6,168 bases of DNA from Lysobacterales bacterium (GCA_026990095.1 JALSIL010000033.1:1-6168), one strand, 5' to 3'; positions 1 to 6,022 are shown, numbered from the stretch's first letter. Translations and numbers: made by a program. The notes: a model not told the origin generated them from the letters alone.

Positions 1-2
1 GA

Positions 3-140
3 TCTCATCAAGGCCAGAGAATAGATAGTTCAAAATTCTCACAAATAGGCCGAATATATGTCCGAAACCATTATCTAAATCATGAAATAAGACTTGACCT
101 GAAGGGGGCGTTCATATATGTCTTATATATTTCTTTTTAG
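3..140 (+). CDS. Possible 3' end of an upstream gene, cut by the window edge (doubtful)
   Basis: A frame open from the left edge runs 45 codons to a TAG at 138-140. The peptide ends in a hydrophobic, aromatic-rich stretch finishing in Phe (GAFIYVLYISF), which could be the last strand of an outer-membrane barrel, but I recognise no family. The opposite strand is also open across about the first 100 bases with a protein-like reading (HDLDNGFGHIFGLFV), although it has no good start codon and its stop lies upstream. Open frames of this length occur by chance in AT-rich DNA, and the forward frame uses many rare codons (ATA, AGA, CGA). It may be a gene end, a decayed remnant or nothing. Confidence 0.2.
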   Translation, partial: SHQGQRIDSSKFSQIGRIYVRNHYLNHEIRLDLKGAFIYVLYISF

Positions 141-170
141 TATGCTTTCAAGAGCTGTTGTTTTTAGACT

Positions 171-200
171 TGTCACAAACTGTCCCAATATAGTTATAGT
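171..200 (+). promoter_or_regulatory. Direct-repeat motif, candidate RstA-type operator upstream of the two-component operon
   Basis: Two decamers stand head to tail, TGTCACAAAC then TGTCCCAATA, followed by a tandem TATAGTTATAGT (189-200). A 10-bp head-to-tail period is typical of OmpR/PhoB-family binding sites. The first 14 bases match the reverse complement of the E. coli RstA box (TACATNTNGTTACA, recalled) at 9 of 12 informative positions. The string CACAAAC-x-GTC-x-CAATA recurs almost unchanged at 5412-5428 in front of the lipoprotein gene. Autoregulation is inferred. Either TATAGT could also be a -10 element, but neither has a well-spaced -35. Confidence 0.35.
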
Positions 201-277
201 GTTAGCTATTCATTTAGATTAAACTGCTTTTTATGCAAGTCTCTAATTAAGCTGTACCCTTTATTAAGACAGGTAAG

Positions 278-306
278 TTGACCAAAGAGAATGCTTAAAT
301 TAATAT
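278..306 (+). promoter_or_regulatory. Candidate sigma-70 promoter for the response regulator-kinase operon
   Basis: TTGACC (278-283, one mismatch to the -35 consensus) and TAATAT (301-306) are separated by 17 bp. This would place the transcription start near 313 and leave a leader of about 20 nt before the GTG start. A perfect TATAAT overlaps at 306-311 but would be 22 bp from the same -35. The AT-rich context produces many chance matches, so confidence is modest. Confidence 0.4.
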
Positions 307-334
307 ATAATCAAATACTTGGAATAATATTACC

Positions 335-1024
335 GTGAATAATGAAATTCTTTTAGTTGAAGATGATTTCGAACTGGCGATTTTGGTTAGAGATTATTTA
401 ACCAAAAATGGTTTTACAGTCGATATGATCCATAATGGAACAGAGGCAGTCACAGTTATTCAGCAGACTCAACCAGACTTGGTTATTTTAGATATTATGC
501 TGCCAGATAAAAACGGAAATCAAGTGTGTCGTGAAATACGTGATTTTTATCATGGAGCGATAATCATGCTCACAGCTTTAGATGACGATATGGATCAGAT
601 GTTGGGTTTAGAACTAGGTGCTGATGACTACATCATTAAACCAGTTCAACCTCGTCTGCTATTGACCCGAATTCGTACGATTCTACGCAGAATGAATCTA
701 GGTGAGCCTGCGAATCACACAGTTATTAATGCAGGTGAACTGCATATAGATTCGGGGAACAGACTAGTTAAAGTAGCTGAACTAAGAATTGATTTGACCA
801 CTGCAGAGTTTGAGTTACTGCTGTTATTAGCTCAAGAAATTGGCCAAGTCGTTGATCGAAACTCCATTGTTCAACAACTGAGGGGTTTTGAATACGATGG
901 CTTTGACCGTTCAATTGATCGCCGTATATCTCGTTTGAGAAAAAAGCTTACGTCAGATTCAGGATTTGAATTTATCAAAACCATTCGCGGTAAAGGCTAT
1001 CAGCTCTGTACTGGTGAGCAATAA
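335..1024 (+). CDS. rstA: OmpR-family response regulator, RstA-like
   Basis: This 229-residue cytoplasmic transcription factor is the output half of a two-component system. The N-terminal receiver (about 3-118) has the acidic pocket E9-D10-D11, phospho-acceptor D53 in ILDIMLPD, T80 and K102. The C-terminal winged helix (about 130-225) has the stretch LRGFEYDGFDRSIDRRISR, which closely resembles my memory of E. coli RstA (LRGxxYDGxDRSVD), and ends in the wing motif IRGKGYQL. Length is normal for the family. The start is GTG: MNNEILLVEDD lines up with the family N-terminus and no in-frame ATG fits better. The ribosome site is weak, a GGA at 321-323. The kinase gene begins 13 bases after the stop, so the two form an operon. 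Targets are unproven; repeated motifs in front of this operon and of two downstream genes are candidate sites. Confidence 0.95.
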   Translation: MNNEILLVEDDFELAILVRDYLTKNGFTVDMIHNGTEAVTVIQQTQPDLVILDIMLPDKNGNQVCREIRDFYHGAIIMLTALDDDMDQMLGLELGADDYIIKPVQPRLLLTRIRTILRRMNLGEPANHTVINAGELHIDSGNRLVKVAELRIDLTTAEFELLLLLAQEIGQVVDRNSIVQQLRGFEYDGFDRSIDRRISRLRKKLTSDSGFEFIKTIRGKGYQLCTGEQ

Positions 1025-1037
1025 TTGTAAACCTGTT

Positions 1038-2624
1038 ATGTTAAAAGCACTTTTAAAATTATGTCTCTTGGTGATTTTACCTGTTATTTATTTAACTGTA
1101 GCAGGCAGCTTTAACCCATTAAAGCTTTATAATGATTGGTTACAAGAGAAATTAGCTGAAGATATATATCAAGGTATTTATCAAGAAATTGAAAAACAAC
1201 TATTAGCCATTGATGAAAGTCAGTGGAACATTAAAATCAGTGAAATAGCCCAAAATTTTAATACTGAAATTCAGTTCAAGAGAATTGATCAAATGGTGAA
1301 AGAAGATAATCAATATTCAAGGTTACTTTCTGGCAATTATGTGGCCTTAGGAAATGAACAAGGGTCGGTGGCATTGAGAATTGCTGATACAGATTGGGCG
1401 ATTGCTATAGCAAATGATACAACCTTTGCTCAAAAAACATACCTTGAAGCAAGCGGTCCCATCTACCTCATTCAAAGTGCATTAGATGAAATCCCAACTA
1501 GAAAATTAAATGAGCACTTAGATGAACTGGAATCGAGATTTCAAATACAAATTGAAATACTCTCTGATAAAAAACTGACAGATATTAAAAATAAGCAGAA
1601 TATTTATCAATATAAAAACCTGACTTGGATAAAGGATGAAAATGAGGATGAGGTTTTTCTGCTCAAAACCCGAAGTGGCAAAACACTATTACTTAGTATA
1701 GAAAGAGACCAATTCATTCTAGCATCCGCCATGTTTGTACCACTGTTTTTGGTTGTATTGTTTATCAGTGCAGGTATTTTGATTTGGCTATGGCCCTTAT
1801 GGAAAGATCACCAATCTCTCACTCAAACTGCAAAACGTTTTGGATCTGGCCACTTAGATGCTAGAGCACGTGTGCGCAAGGGTGCTTTTACTGCAGATTT
1901 GAGTACATCATTTAATCGAATGGCTGAGAATATTAGAGATTTAATTCAAACCAATCAAAGTTTAACCAATGCCGTTGCTCATGATTTACGAACCCCACTG
2001 GCTAGACTCAGATTTGCGAATGATATATTAAAATCAGGCAATTGTGATGCAGAAGAAACTGCCCGTTATCGTCATACCATTAACACCAGTATTGAAGCAC
2101 TAGATTACCTGATTGCTCAGACATTACATTATGCCAGATACAACCGCTCTACGGATATCAATCATTTCAAAAACGTATATTTTACAACCACGGTGTTAGA
2201 GGAAGTGGAACAATATCAATTTGATCATGAAGATATACACTATGAGACTAATATTGAACCCGCATTGCTAAAAACACATCAGTTTGTCGATGGCAAAGCA
2301 CTTAAGCGTGCACTAGTGAACCTTTTAAATAACGCCACAAAACACGCAAAATCCTTTGTTTTGGTCAGTTTTACACATCAATTTGATGAATTTGCATTAA
2401 TCGTTGAAGATGATGGCGAAGGCATTTCAAAAAAAGACTACGAGACCATATTTCAACCCTACAAACAACTCTCGAACCAACAAAGAGACATGAATGAAGG
2501 TTTAGGTTTAGGACTGGCTATTGTGCAGCAAATTGCACACTGGCACAACGGTGAAATCCGTGTCAAACGATCCGATTTAGGCGGTGCATGTTTCACACTG
2601 AGCTGGAAAACGACAAAGCCTTAA
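1038..2624 (+). CDS. rstB: Sensor histidine kinase, RstB-like, with enlarged periplasmic domain
   Basis: Inner-membrane sensor kinase of 528 residues, partner of the preceding regulator. Order: transmembrane helix 1 (about 5-23), periplasmic region (24-225), helix 2 (about 226-252), HAMP linker (about 253-305), H-box AHDLRTPLARLRF with phospho-acceptor H315, N-box NLLNNATKH (428-436), G1 box DDGEG (458-462), F-box IFQPY and G2 box GLGLGL (488-493). All catalytic boxes are intact. The periplasmic part recalls RstB (RLxxGxxVAL) but is about 95 residues longer than in E. coli RstB (433 aa, recalled), apparently because the sensor unit is doubled. ATG at 1038 is preferred because the first membrane helix follows at once. 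GTG at 1014 would overlap the regulator gene by 11 bases, and a TTG at 966 is also open; no site has a strong ribosome-binding sequence. The signal sensed is unknown. Confidence 0.93.
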   Translation: MLKALLKLCLLVILPVIYLTVAGSFNPLKLYNDWLQEKLAEDIYQGIYQEIEKQLLAIDESQWNIKISEIAQNFNTEIQFKRIDQMVKEDNQYSRLLSGNYVALGNEQGSVALRIADTDWAIAIANDTTFAQKTYLEASGPIYLIQSALDEIPTRKLNEHLDELESRFQIQIEILSDKKLTDIKNKQNIYQYKNLTWIKDENEDEVFLLKTRSGKTLLLSIERDQFILASAMFVPLFLVVLFISAGILIWLWPLWKDHQSLTQTAKRFGSGHLDARARVRKGAFTADLSTSFNRMAENIRDLIQTNQSLTNAVAHDLRTPLARLRFANDILKSGNCDAEETARYRHTINTSIEALDYLIAQTLHYARYNRSTDINHFKNVYFTTTVLEEVEQYQFDHEDIHYETNIEPALLKTHQFVDGKALKRALVNLLNNATKHAKSFVLVSFTHQFDEFALIVEDDGEGISKKDYETIFQPYKQLSNQQRDMNEGLGLGLAIVQQIAHWHNGEIRVKRSDLGGACFTLSWKTTKP

Positions 2625-2639
2625 ATAAATCAGAAAAAC

Positions 2640-2809
2640 CTATACAGACTGTGAAAGTTTTATATGGTGAAACAAAAAACAGCAGAAATGATGCTGAATA
2701 AGGCGGAAAACGCTGTGACAAGCTCGTTAATGCCAAGTTTTTCAACAAAATTCAGCGTTTTTTTATGTCTTTTTTACTGGTCATTAGAATACTTACACAG
2801 TCTGTATAG
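2640..2809. mobile_element. MITE-like element with 19-bp terminal inverted repeats
   Basis: CTATACAGACTGTGAAAGT (2640-2658) and ACTTACACAGTCTGTATAG (2791-2809) are inverted repeats matching at 18 of 19 positions, with the outer 14 perfect. They bound 170 bp with no convincing gene; a 60-codon frame across it (2664-2846) resembles no protein. Inner sequence shows weaker inverted matching (A-rich tracts on both arms, then 9 perfect pairs at 2707-2715/2753-2761), so the whole unit can fold into a long hairpin. A TA dinucleotide at 2641-2642 and 2807-2808 would fit a TA target duplication of the IS630/Tc1-mariner type, but it lies inside the palindrome and proves nothing. It could instead be a fixed intergenic hairpin acting on kinase mRNA 3' ends. 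Confidence 0.55.
2707..2764 (+). terminator. Terminator-like hairpin with T-run after the kinase gene
   Basis: AAAACGCTG (2707-2715) pairs perfectly with CAGCGTTTT (2753-2761), followed by a run reaching seven Ts (2758-2764). Two G-T pairs could extend the stem. The 37-nt loop is long for an intrinsic terminator, so efficiency is uncertain. It lies within the MITE-like element, 83 bases after the kinase stop, and is the only terminator candidate for the two-component operon. Confidence 0.4.
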
Positions 2810-2843
2810 TTACGCCACCACATTATTAAAGCCACTAACTCCT

Positions 2844-2940
2844 TAACATGCCCTGACTCAAACGGTCACCAAACTGCTCAAAAACGCCACTGAAAAACTG
2901 GGTTTTAATTGTTAAAATGAGGTCGTATTTTTCTTAAAAC
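2844..2940 (+). repeat. Promoter-region repeat, copy A (upstream of the protease-hydrolase fusion)
   Basis: This segment is repeated at 5401-5495 in front of the lipoprotein gene. From GAC at 2855 (copy B 5410) the first 44 bases match at 39 positions without gaps, and weaker similarity continues through the -10 region. Both copies begin with TAACA, GCCC and GAC, and carry CTC or CAC triplets with the same 10, 10 and 11-bp steps (here at 2857, 2867, 2877 and 2888). One-helical-turn phasing running up to the -35 is what an OmpR-family activator bound in tandem would need. Farther downstream both leaders also share ATAACTAGGA (2995-3004 and 5532-5541), which contains the ribosome-binding site. 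Confidence 0.75.
2890..2918 (+). promoter_or_regulatory. Predicted promoter of the protease-hydrolase fusion gene
   Basis: CTGAAA (2890-2895, 4 of 6 to the -35 consensus) is 17 bp from TAAAAT (2913-2918, 5 of 6 to the -10). TGT just before the -10 makes it an extended -10. The same two elements with the same spacing occur in copy B at 5445-5473, which supports both. The last CAC of the upstream motif series overlaps the poor -35, as expected for an activator-dependent promoter. The leader would be about 90 nt. Confidence 0.55.
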
Positions 2941-2974
2941 ATATTCCGAAGACAAAGCAACTTAACAATTAAAA
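2903..2974. repeat. Pair of 13-bp inverted repeats flanking the predicted transcription start
   Basis: TTTTAATTGTTAA (2903-2915) is the exact reverse complement of TTAACAATTAAAA (2962-2974), with 46 bp between. The left arm enters the predicted -10 box and is itself part of a quasi-palindrome (TTTTAA-TTG-TTAAAA); the right arm lies in the leader. The left arm would not be transcribed from the predicted start, so an RNA hairpin is unlikely and a pair of DNA sites for a repressor is possible. Low sequence complexity makes chance a real alternative. Copy B does not keep this pair. Confidence 0.4.
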
Positions 2975-3015
2975 AAGCCTCTTCAAAAAAATAGATAACT
3001 AGGAGATATCAAAAC

Positions 3016-5142
3016 ATGAAATTAAAAATAACAGTGTTGTTTTTTATAATTACTTTATCAACAACCACACTTTCAATGATCATCCGTCATGACGTCAATC
3101 CAGATCTTTACTTGGCCAATGAAAGTGAATACCCAGCTGTCTTTCCAGTATGGATTAAAGACAAGAGAAAAGAATGTGTGGCTACATTAATTGACCCAAA
3201 GTGGGCTATTACTGCAGGGCATTGTACAGCGTTGATTAATTTAAAGAGCAAAAGACCCCATAAGGTACTCATCAATAAACAGTATTATATGATTAAGTCT
3301 GTTCATATTCATCCAGAATTTGGAGAAGTAAGTGGCGTGCGTGATGAAAACGGACAGCTCGTTGATATCATCCTAGAACCCAAAAATATGAGTTATGATG
3401 TGGCACTGCTTGAATTAAATCAGGCCGTTGATGATGTACAGCCAATTGAATTATACACTATGAAAGACGAAGTAAGCCAAGAAATATTGATGCTAGGTTG
3501 GGGTGACTATGCAAATGGAAAAATAGGAACAATAAGAAAAGAACTGATTAATGATGGCCAATTCAGAAAAGCATACAATGTCATTGATGGTATTGATGAT
3601 AATTACCTGACTTTCAATTTTGATCATCCAAAATCAGCCATGGTGCATGAATTAGAAGGTGTAAACGGCCCTGGTGACAGTGGTGGGCCAGCATTAATAA
3701 TGAAAGATAAGAACTTGTTTATTGCAGGGGTCAGTTCAAGGGGGTATTACTCAAATGAAGACGATAACTATACAGCAGAAGGTCAATATGGTTGGATCGA
3801 AAACTATGTTCGAGTAAGTACAATAATTAATTGGATAGAAAATACTTTTACCAAAAGTACTGACGATGTTAGTTCTGATAATCCTTTCAAACAATATACT
3901 GGTGAGTTTGTCTATGAAGAATCGGGAGATAAAATCAAAATTTATACCAAAGAGAACGATACTAAACTTTATTTTTTCTTAGATGGTGAAGGAGAAATTG
4001 AACTCATTACAATTGGAAAGAACCTATTTACTTTTAAAGGTGAAGAAGAGTTTAAAATAGAATTTAAAAATCTAGAAAATAATATTTATAATGAATTATT
4101 TTTAATACAACCTCACGGAACAGTAAAAACAGTTCGTAATGGAATAGCAAAAATAGATGATTTAGACACCATTGATAAAAAGCTTATTGAGATTGGTTTT
4201 TCAGGGGTTATTTTAGTCGCTCAAAATGACAGCATCCTATTCAATAAAGCCTATGGAAGAAAAAACAATCAAAAAAACGGACTCAATGACATTAATACAG
4301 TTTTTGATATCTGTTCAATTACAAAACAATTTACTGCAGCAGGTATACTCAAATTGTCAATGCAAGGTAAGGTTTATCTTGATGACAAACTATCAAAATA
4401 CTTTGATGGTGTTCCTAAAGACAAAAGAGATATAACCATTAAGCAACTGCTCACACATTCTTCGGGATTAACAGCTGATATTGGAGATGATTATGATACC
4501 ATTTCGGAAAAAAAATTTCTAAGCACAGTTTTCGGAAGCACACTGATAAGTCCAGTTGGTAAAAATTTTAATTATTCTAATATTGGTTACAGTTTACTGG
4601 GTTTAATCATTGAAAAAGCCAGTGGAATGGATTATGAAACCTTTTTAAATGTAGCCATTTTTCAACCTTCGAAAATGAACCACACTGGGTATGTTATTCC
4701 AAACTGGGAAAAGAACGAAGTGGCAAACGGTTTTTGGGATGGATCTGAAGCAAAAAAACCCAATGAAGAAAATTGGAGTAAAAAAGGTCCCTACCTCAAT
4801 CTCAAAGCAAATGGAGGAATTTTAACCAGAGCAAGTGACTTGTTACTCTGGAGTAAAGCAATACGTAATAATACAGTACTTGATGAGGCCACAACAACTC
4901 AATACCTCAATTCTCATTTTGAATATAATGGAGGAAATACAAACTATGGTTATGGTTGGTGGATTGAAAACAATGATTTAGATAGTAAATTAGTACATCA
5001 CAGTGGTGGCAGTAATTTGTTTGCATCAAATCTGTTGATTTACCCTGAAAAAGGGATAACTATCATTGTACTCAGTAACACGCCAGAAACATATGTCTTG
5101 TCAGTTTCAAGAAAAATTTCAAACTATTTACTTGAAAAGTAA
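3016..5142 (+). CDS. Exported trypsin-like protease / beta-lactamase-family serine hydrolase fusion
   Basis: A 708-residue exported protein combining two unrelated serine hydrolases. A signal peptide (1-20, no lipobox) directs it to the periplasm or outside. The chymotrypsin-fold (S1) domain spans about 35-280: H69 in TAGHC, D128 in SYDVALL and S222 in GPGDSGGP, plus C54 and C70 placed for the classic disulfide. About 290-376 resembles DUF3471 (FKQYTGEF, LITIGKNLFTF). The C-terminal class C beta-lactamase/S12 domain (about 385-708) has S434-I-T-K437, Y520-S-N522 and H662-S-G664, so both active sites look intact. The beta-lactamase part suggests a D-amino-acid peptide, ester or peptidoglycan substrate; the protease target is unknown. 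AGGAG at 3001-3005 supports the ATG. The promoter region is shared with the lipoprotein gene. No clear terminator follows. No role in beta-lactam resistance should be assumed from the fold. Confidence 0.93.
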   Translation: MKLKITVLFFIITLSTTTLSMIIRHDVNPDLYLANESEYPAVFPVWIKDKRKECVATLIDPKWAITAGHCTALINLKSKRPHKVLINKQYYMIKSVHIHPEFGEVSGVRDENGQLVDIILEPKNMSYDVALLELNQAVDDVQPIELYTMKDEVSQEILMLGWGDYANGKIGTIRKELINDGQFRKAYNVIDGIDDNYLTFNFDHPKSAMVHELEGVNGPGDSGGPALIMKDKNLFIAGVSSRGYYSNEDDNYTAEGQYGWIENYVRVSTIINWIENTFTKSTDDVSSDNPFKQYTGEFVYEESGDKIKIYTKENDTKLYFFLDGEGEIELITIGKNLFTFKGEEEFKIEFKNLENNIYNELFLIQPHGTVKTVRNGIAKIDDLDTIDKKLIEIGFSGVILVAQNDSILFNKAYGRKNNQKNGLNDINTVFDICSITKQFTAAGILKLSMQGKVYLDDKLSKYFDGVPKDKRDITIKQLLTHSSGLTADIGDDYDTISEKKFLSTVFGSTLISPVGKNFNYSNIGYSLLGLIIEKASGMDYETFLNVAIFQPSKMNHTGYVIPNWEKNEVANGFWDGSEAKKPNEENWSKKGPYLNLKANGGILTRASDLLLWSKAIRNNTVLDEATTTQYLNSHFEYNGGNTNYGYGWWIENNDLDSKLVHHSGGSNLFASNLLIYPEKGITIIVLSNTPETYVLSVSRKISNYLLEK

Positions 5143-5202
5143 ACTGACTATATCTCATAGACTGTCATCCTTGCCTTGTAAACTGATTTTAAAAAGTACC
5201 AG

Positions 5203-5253
5203 ATGCCTTCAAATTCGATTCTAATTATAACTATCATCCGAATGTGAGGGCAT
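5203..5253. repeat. Imperfect 15-bp stem-loop downstream of the fusion gene
   Basis: ATGCCTTCAAATTCG (5203-5217) pairs with CGAATGTGAGGGCAT (5239-5253) at 13 of 15 positions around a 21-nt loop. It starts 60 bases after the fusion gene stop. There is no T-run on either side, so it is not a typical intrinsic terminator; it could protect the mRNA 3' end or be a dispersed palindrome. The rest of 5143-5400 shows no gene. Confidence 0.4.
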
Positions 5254-5347
5254 GCTCATTGACACAAAGATTAATTCTATAACAAACAATCCGAGTTAGT
5301 CTGAAGCTGTTTTAAATTGTTCTGTAATACCATAAAGTCTTGATTTA

Positions 5348-5381
5348 AACTGATAGACTATCTACATACAGCCTATCAGTT
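5348..5381. repeat. Perfect 9-bp stem-loop before promoter copy B
   Basis: AACTGATAG (5348-5356) and CTATCAGTT (5373-5381) are exact reverse complements with a 16-nt loop. It lies about 30 bases upstream of promoter copy B and has no following T-run. It could be an operator or a weak termination structure, or chance. Confidence 0.3.
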
Positions 5382-5400
5382 GAAGTTAATGGAATCTTCA

Positions 5401-5495
5401 TAACAGCCCGACACAAACGGTCACAATACTGCTCAAGAACGTCACTGAAAAACAGTGTGTTAACGATTACAATGTGTTTTAGTGCATTATAAAAC
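5401..5495 (+). repeat. Promoter-region repeat, copy B (upstream of the lipoprotein gene)
   Basis: This is the second copy of the region at 2844-2940. CAC, CAC, CTC and CAC triplets fall at 5412, 5422, 5432 and 5443, the same 10, 10 and 11-bp steps as copy A, with 39 of 44 bases identical in the core. Its first part (CACAAACGGTCACAATA) is also the closest match to the motif at 174-190 upstream of the regulator gene. Similar spacing with substitutions between the triplets suggests selection for a regulator footprint and not just a recent copy. Confidence 0.75.
5445..5473 (+). promoter_or_regulatory. Predicted promoter of the lipoprotein gene
   Basis: CTGAAA (5445-5450) and TACAAT (5468-5473, 5 of 6 to the -10 consensus) are 17 bp apart, exactly as in copy A. 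The last motif triplet abuts the -35. The predicted leader is about 70 nt and ends in the shared ATAACTAGGA that includes the ribosome-binding site. Confidence 0.55.
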
Positions 5496-5552
5496 GCATG
5501 TACAAATAAAAAATATTTTAACTAACAAAACATAACTAGGAAAATTAAAACC

Positions 5553-5978
5553 ATGAAAAAAATTATATTTATAGTACCAATCTTAATTCTGACTTCTGCT
5601 TGCACCAGCACTGGAAAAATCCAAGGCGTCAGTGAACACGGTTTAGTAGAAATGGAGTACAAACAAAAAGCCTTTAATAATGATGGTGAACTCAACGTTA
5701 CCATGAGTGATGGAGAGCAATTCTTCGGTAAATTCGTACAAAGTTCCTCCTCAGAGTTTGGAAACAGTTTAATATTAGGTGATTCATCACTTAATGATGT
5801 GTGGGCTTTAAGCGGATCAGATCGAGTATCATCACAAACACAGGCACAACTTGTCAGCAGTCAAGGCAACACAATGGAGTGTCAATTTCAATTTTCAAAA
5901 CCAGACAGCGGCATTAACGGTGGCGGTATTGGAAAATGCATTACCTCAAATAAACAAATAATTACTGTCACTTTTTAG
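5553..5978 (+). CDS. Small predicted outer-membrane lipoprotein of unknown function
   Basis: A 141-residue protein with a charged start (MKK), a hydrophobic stretch (4-13) and a signal-peptidase II lipobox LTSAC, giving lipidated C17. Thr at +2 gives no inner-membrane retention signal, so outer-membrane sorting is expected. The mature part is small and beta-rich, with MSDGEQFFGKF (51-61) and a C-terminal region containing C110 (MECQFQF), GGGIGKC (123-129) and a final Phe. C110 and C129 are the only other cysteines and could form a disulfide. The C-terminal layout, a Cys followed by a Gly-rich GxGxC-x-SNxxxxxxxF tail, recalls small uncharacterised proteobacterial lipoproteins, but I cannot name the family. 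AGGA at 5538-5541 precedes the ATG by 11 bases. Its promoter is a near copy of that of the protease-hydrolase gene, suggesting co-regulation. Confidence 0.85.
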   Translation: MKKIIFIVPILILTSACTSTGKIQGVSEHGLVEMEYKQKAFNNDGELNVTMSDGEQFFGKFVQSSSSEFGNSLILGDSSLNDVWALSGSDRVSSQTQAQLVSSQGNTMECQFQFSKPDSGINGGGIGKCITSNKQIITVTF

Positions 5979-6022
5979 GCTTTCATACCTAAGCCAGACC
6001 TATTAAAATCCAGGATAATAGG
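5975..6022. other. Two small hairpins between the lipoprotein gene and the IS end
   Basis: GGCTT (5978-5982) can pair with AAGCC (5991-5995), or alternatively TTAGG (5975-5979) with CCTAA (5988-5992). CCTATT (5999-6004) can pair with AATAGG (6017-6022), with ATCC/GGAT nested inside. Neither is followed by a T-run on either strand, so any terminator role for the lipoprotein gene or the converging transposase gene is weak. Confidence 0.3.

Noticed and set aside
54..122. Nine-base direct repeat ATATATGTC at 54-62 and 114-122
   Set aside because: Low-complexity AT-rich sequence; two copies of a 9-mer are not enough to call a repeat or site.
966..1037. A longer kinase start at TTG 966 or GTG 1014
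   Set aside because: The extra residues overlap the regulator gene and precede a normal membrane helix; ATG 1038 gives a standard N-terminus. GTG 1014 cannot be fully excluded.
2640..2815. Integron attC site for the inverted-repeat segment, with GTTACG just outside it
   Set aside because: No paired RYYYAAC and GTTRRRY core sites flank the palindrome, and no integron gene cassette layout is present.
2664..2846. A 60-codon open frame starting at ATG 2664
   Set aside because: It runs through the MITE-like element and its hairpins, has no clear ribosome-binding site, and its peptide shows no recognisable domain or coding bias.
4226..4435. A 69-codon frame inside the fusion gene on the same strand
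   Set aside because: It lies wholly within the SxxK-containing part of the hydrolase domain in another frame; the overlapping real gene explains the sequence.
4318..5142. Calling the C-terminal domain a beta-lactamase resistance gene
   Set aside because: The S-x-x-K, Y-S-N and H-S-G motifs define a broad hydrolase/peptidase family; HSG in place of KTG is typical of esterase or peptidase members.
5522..5704. A 60-codon minus-strand frame over the lipoprotein start
   Set aside because: Antisense shadow of the signal peptide and ribosome-binding region of a well-supported gene.
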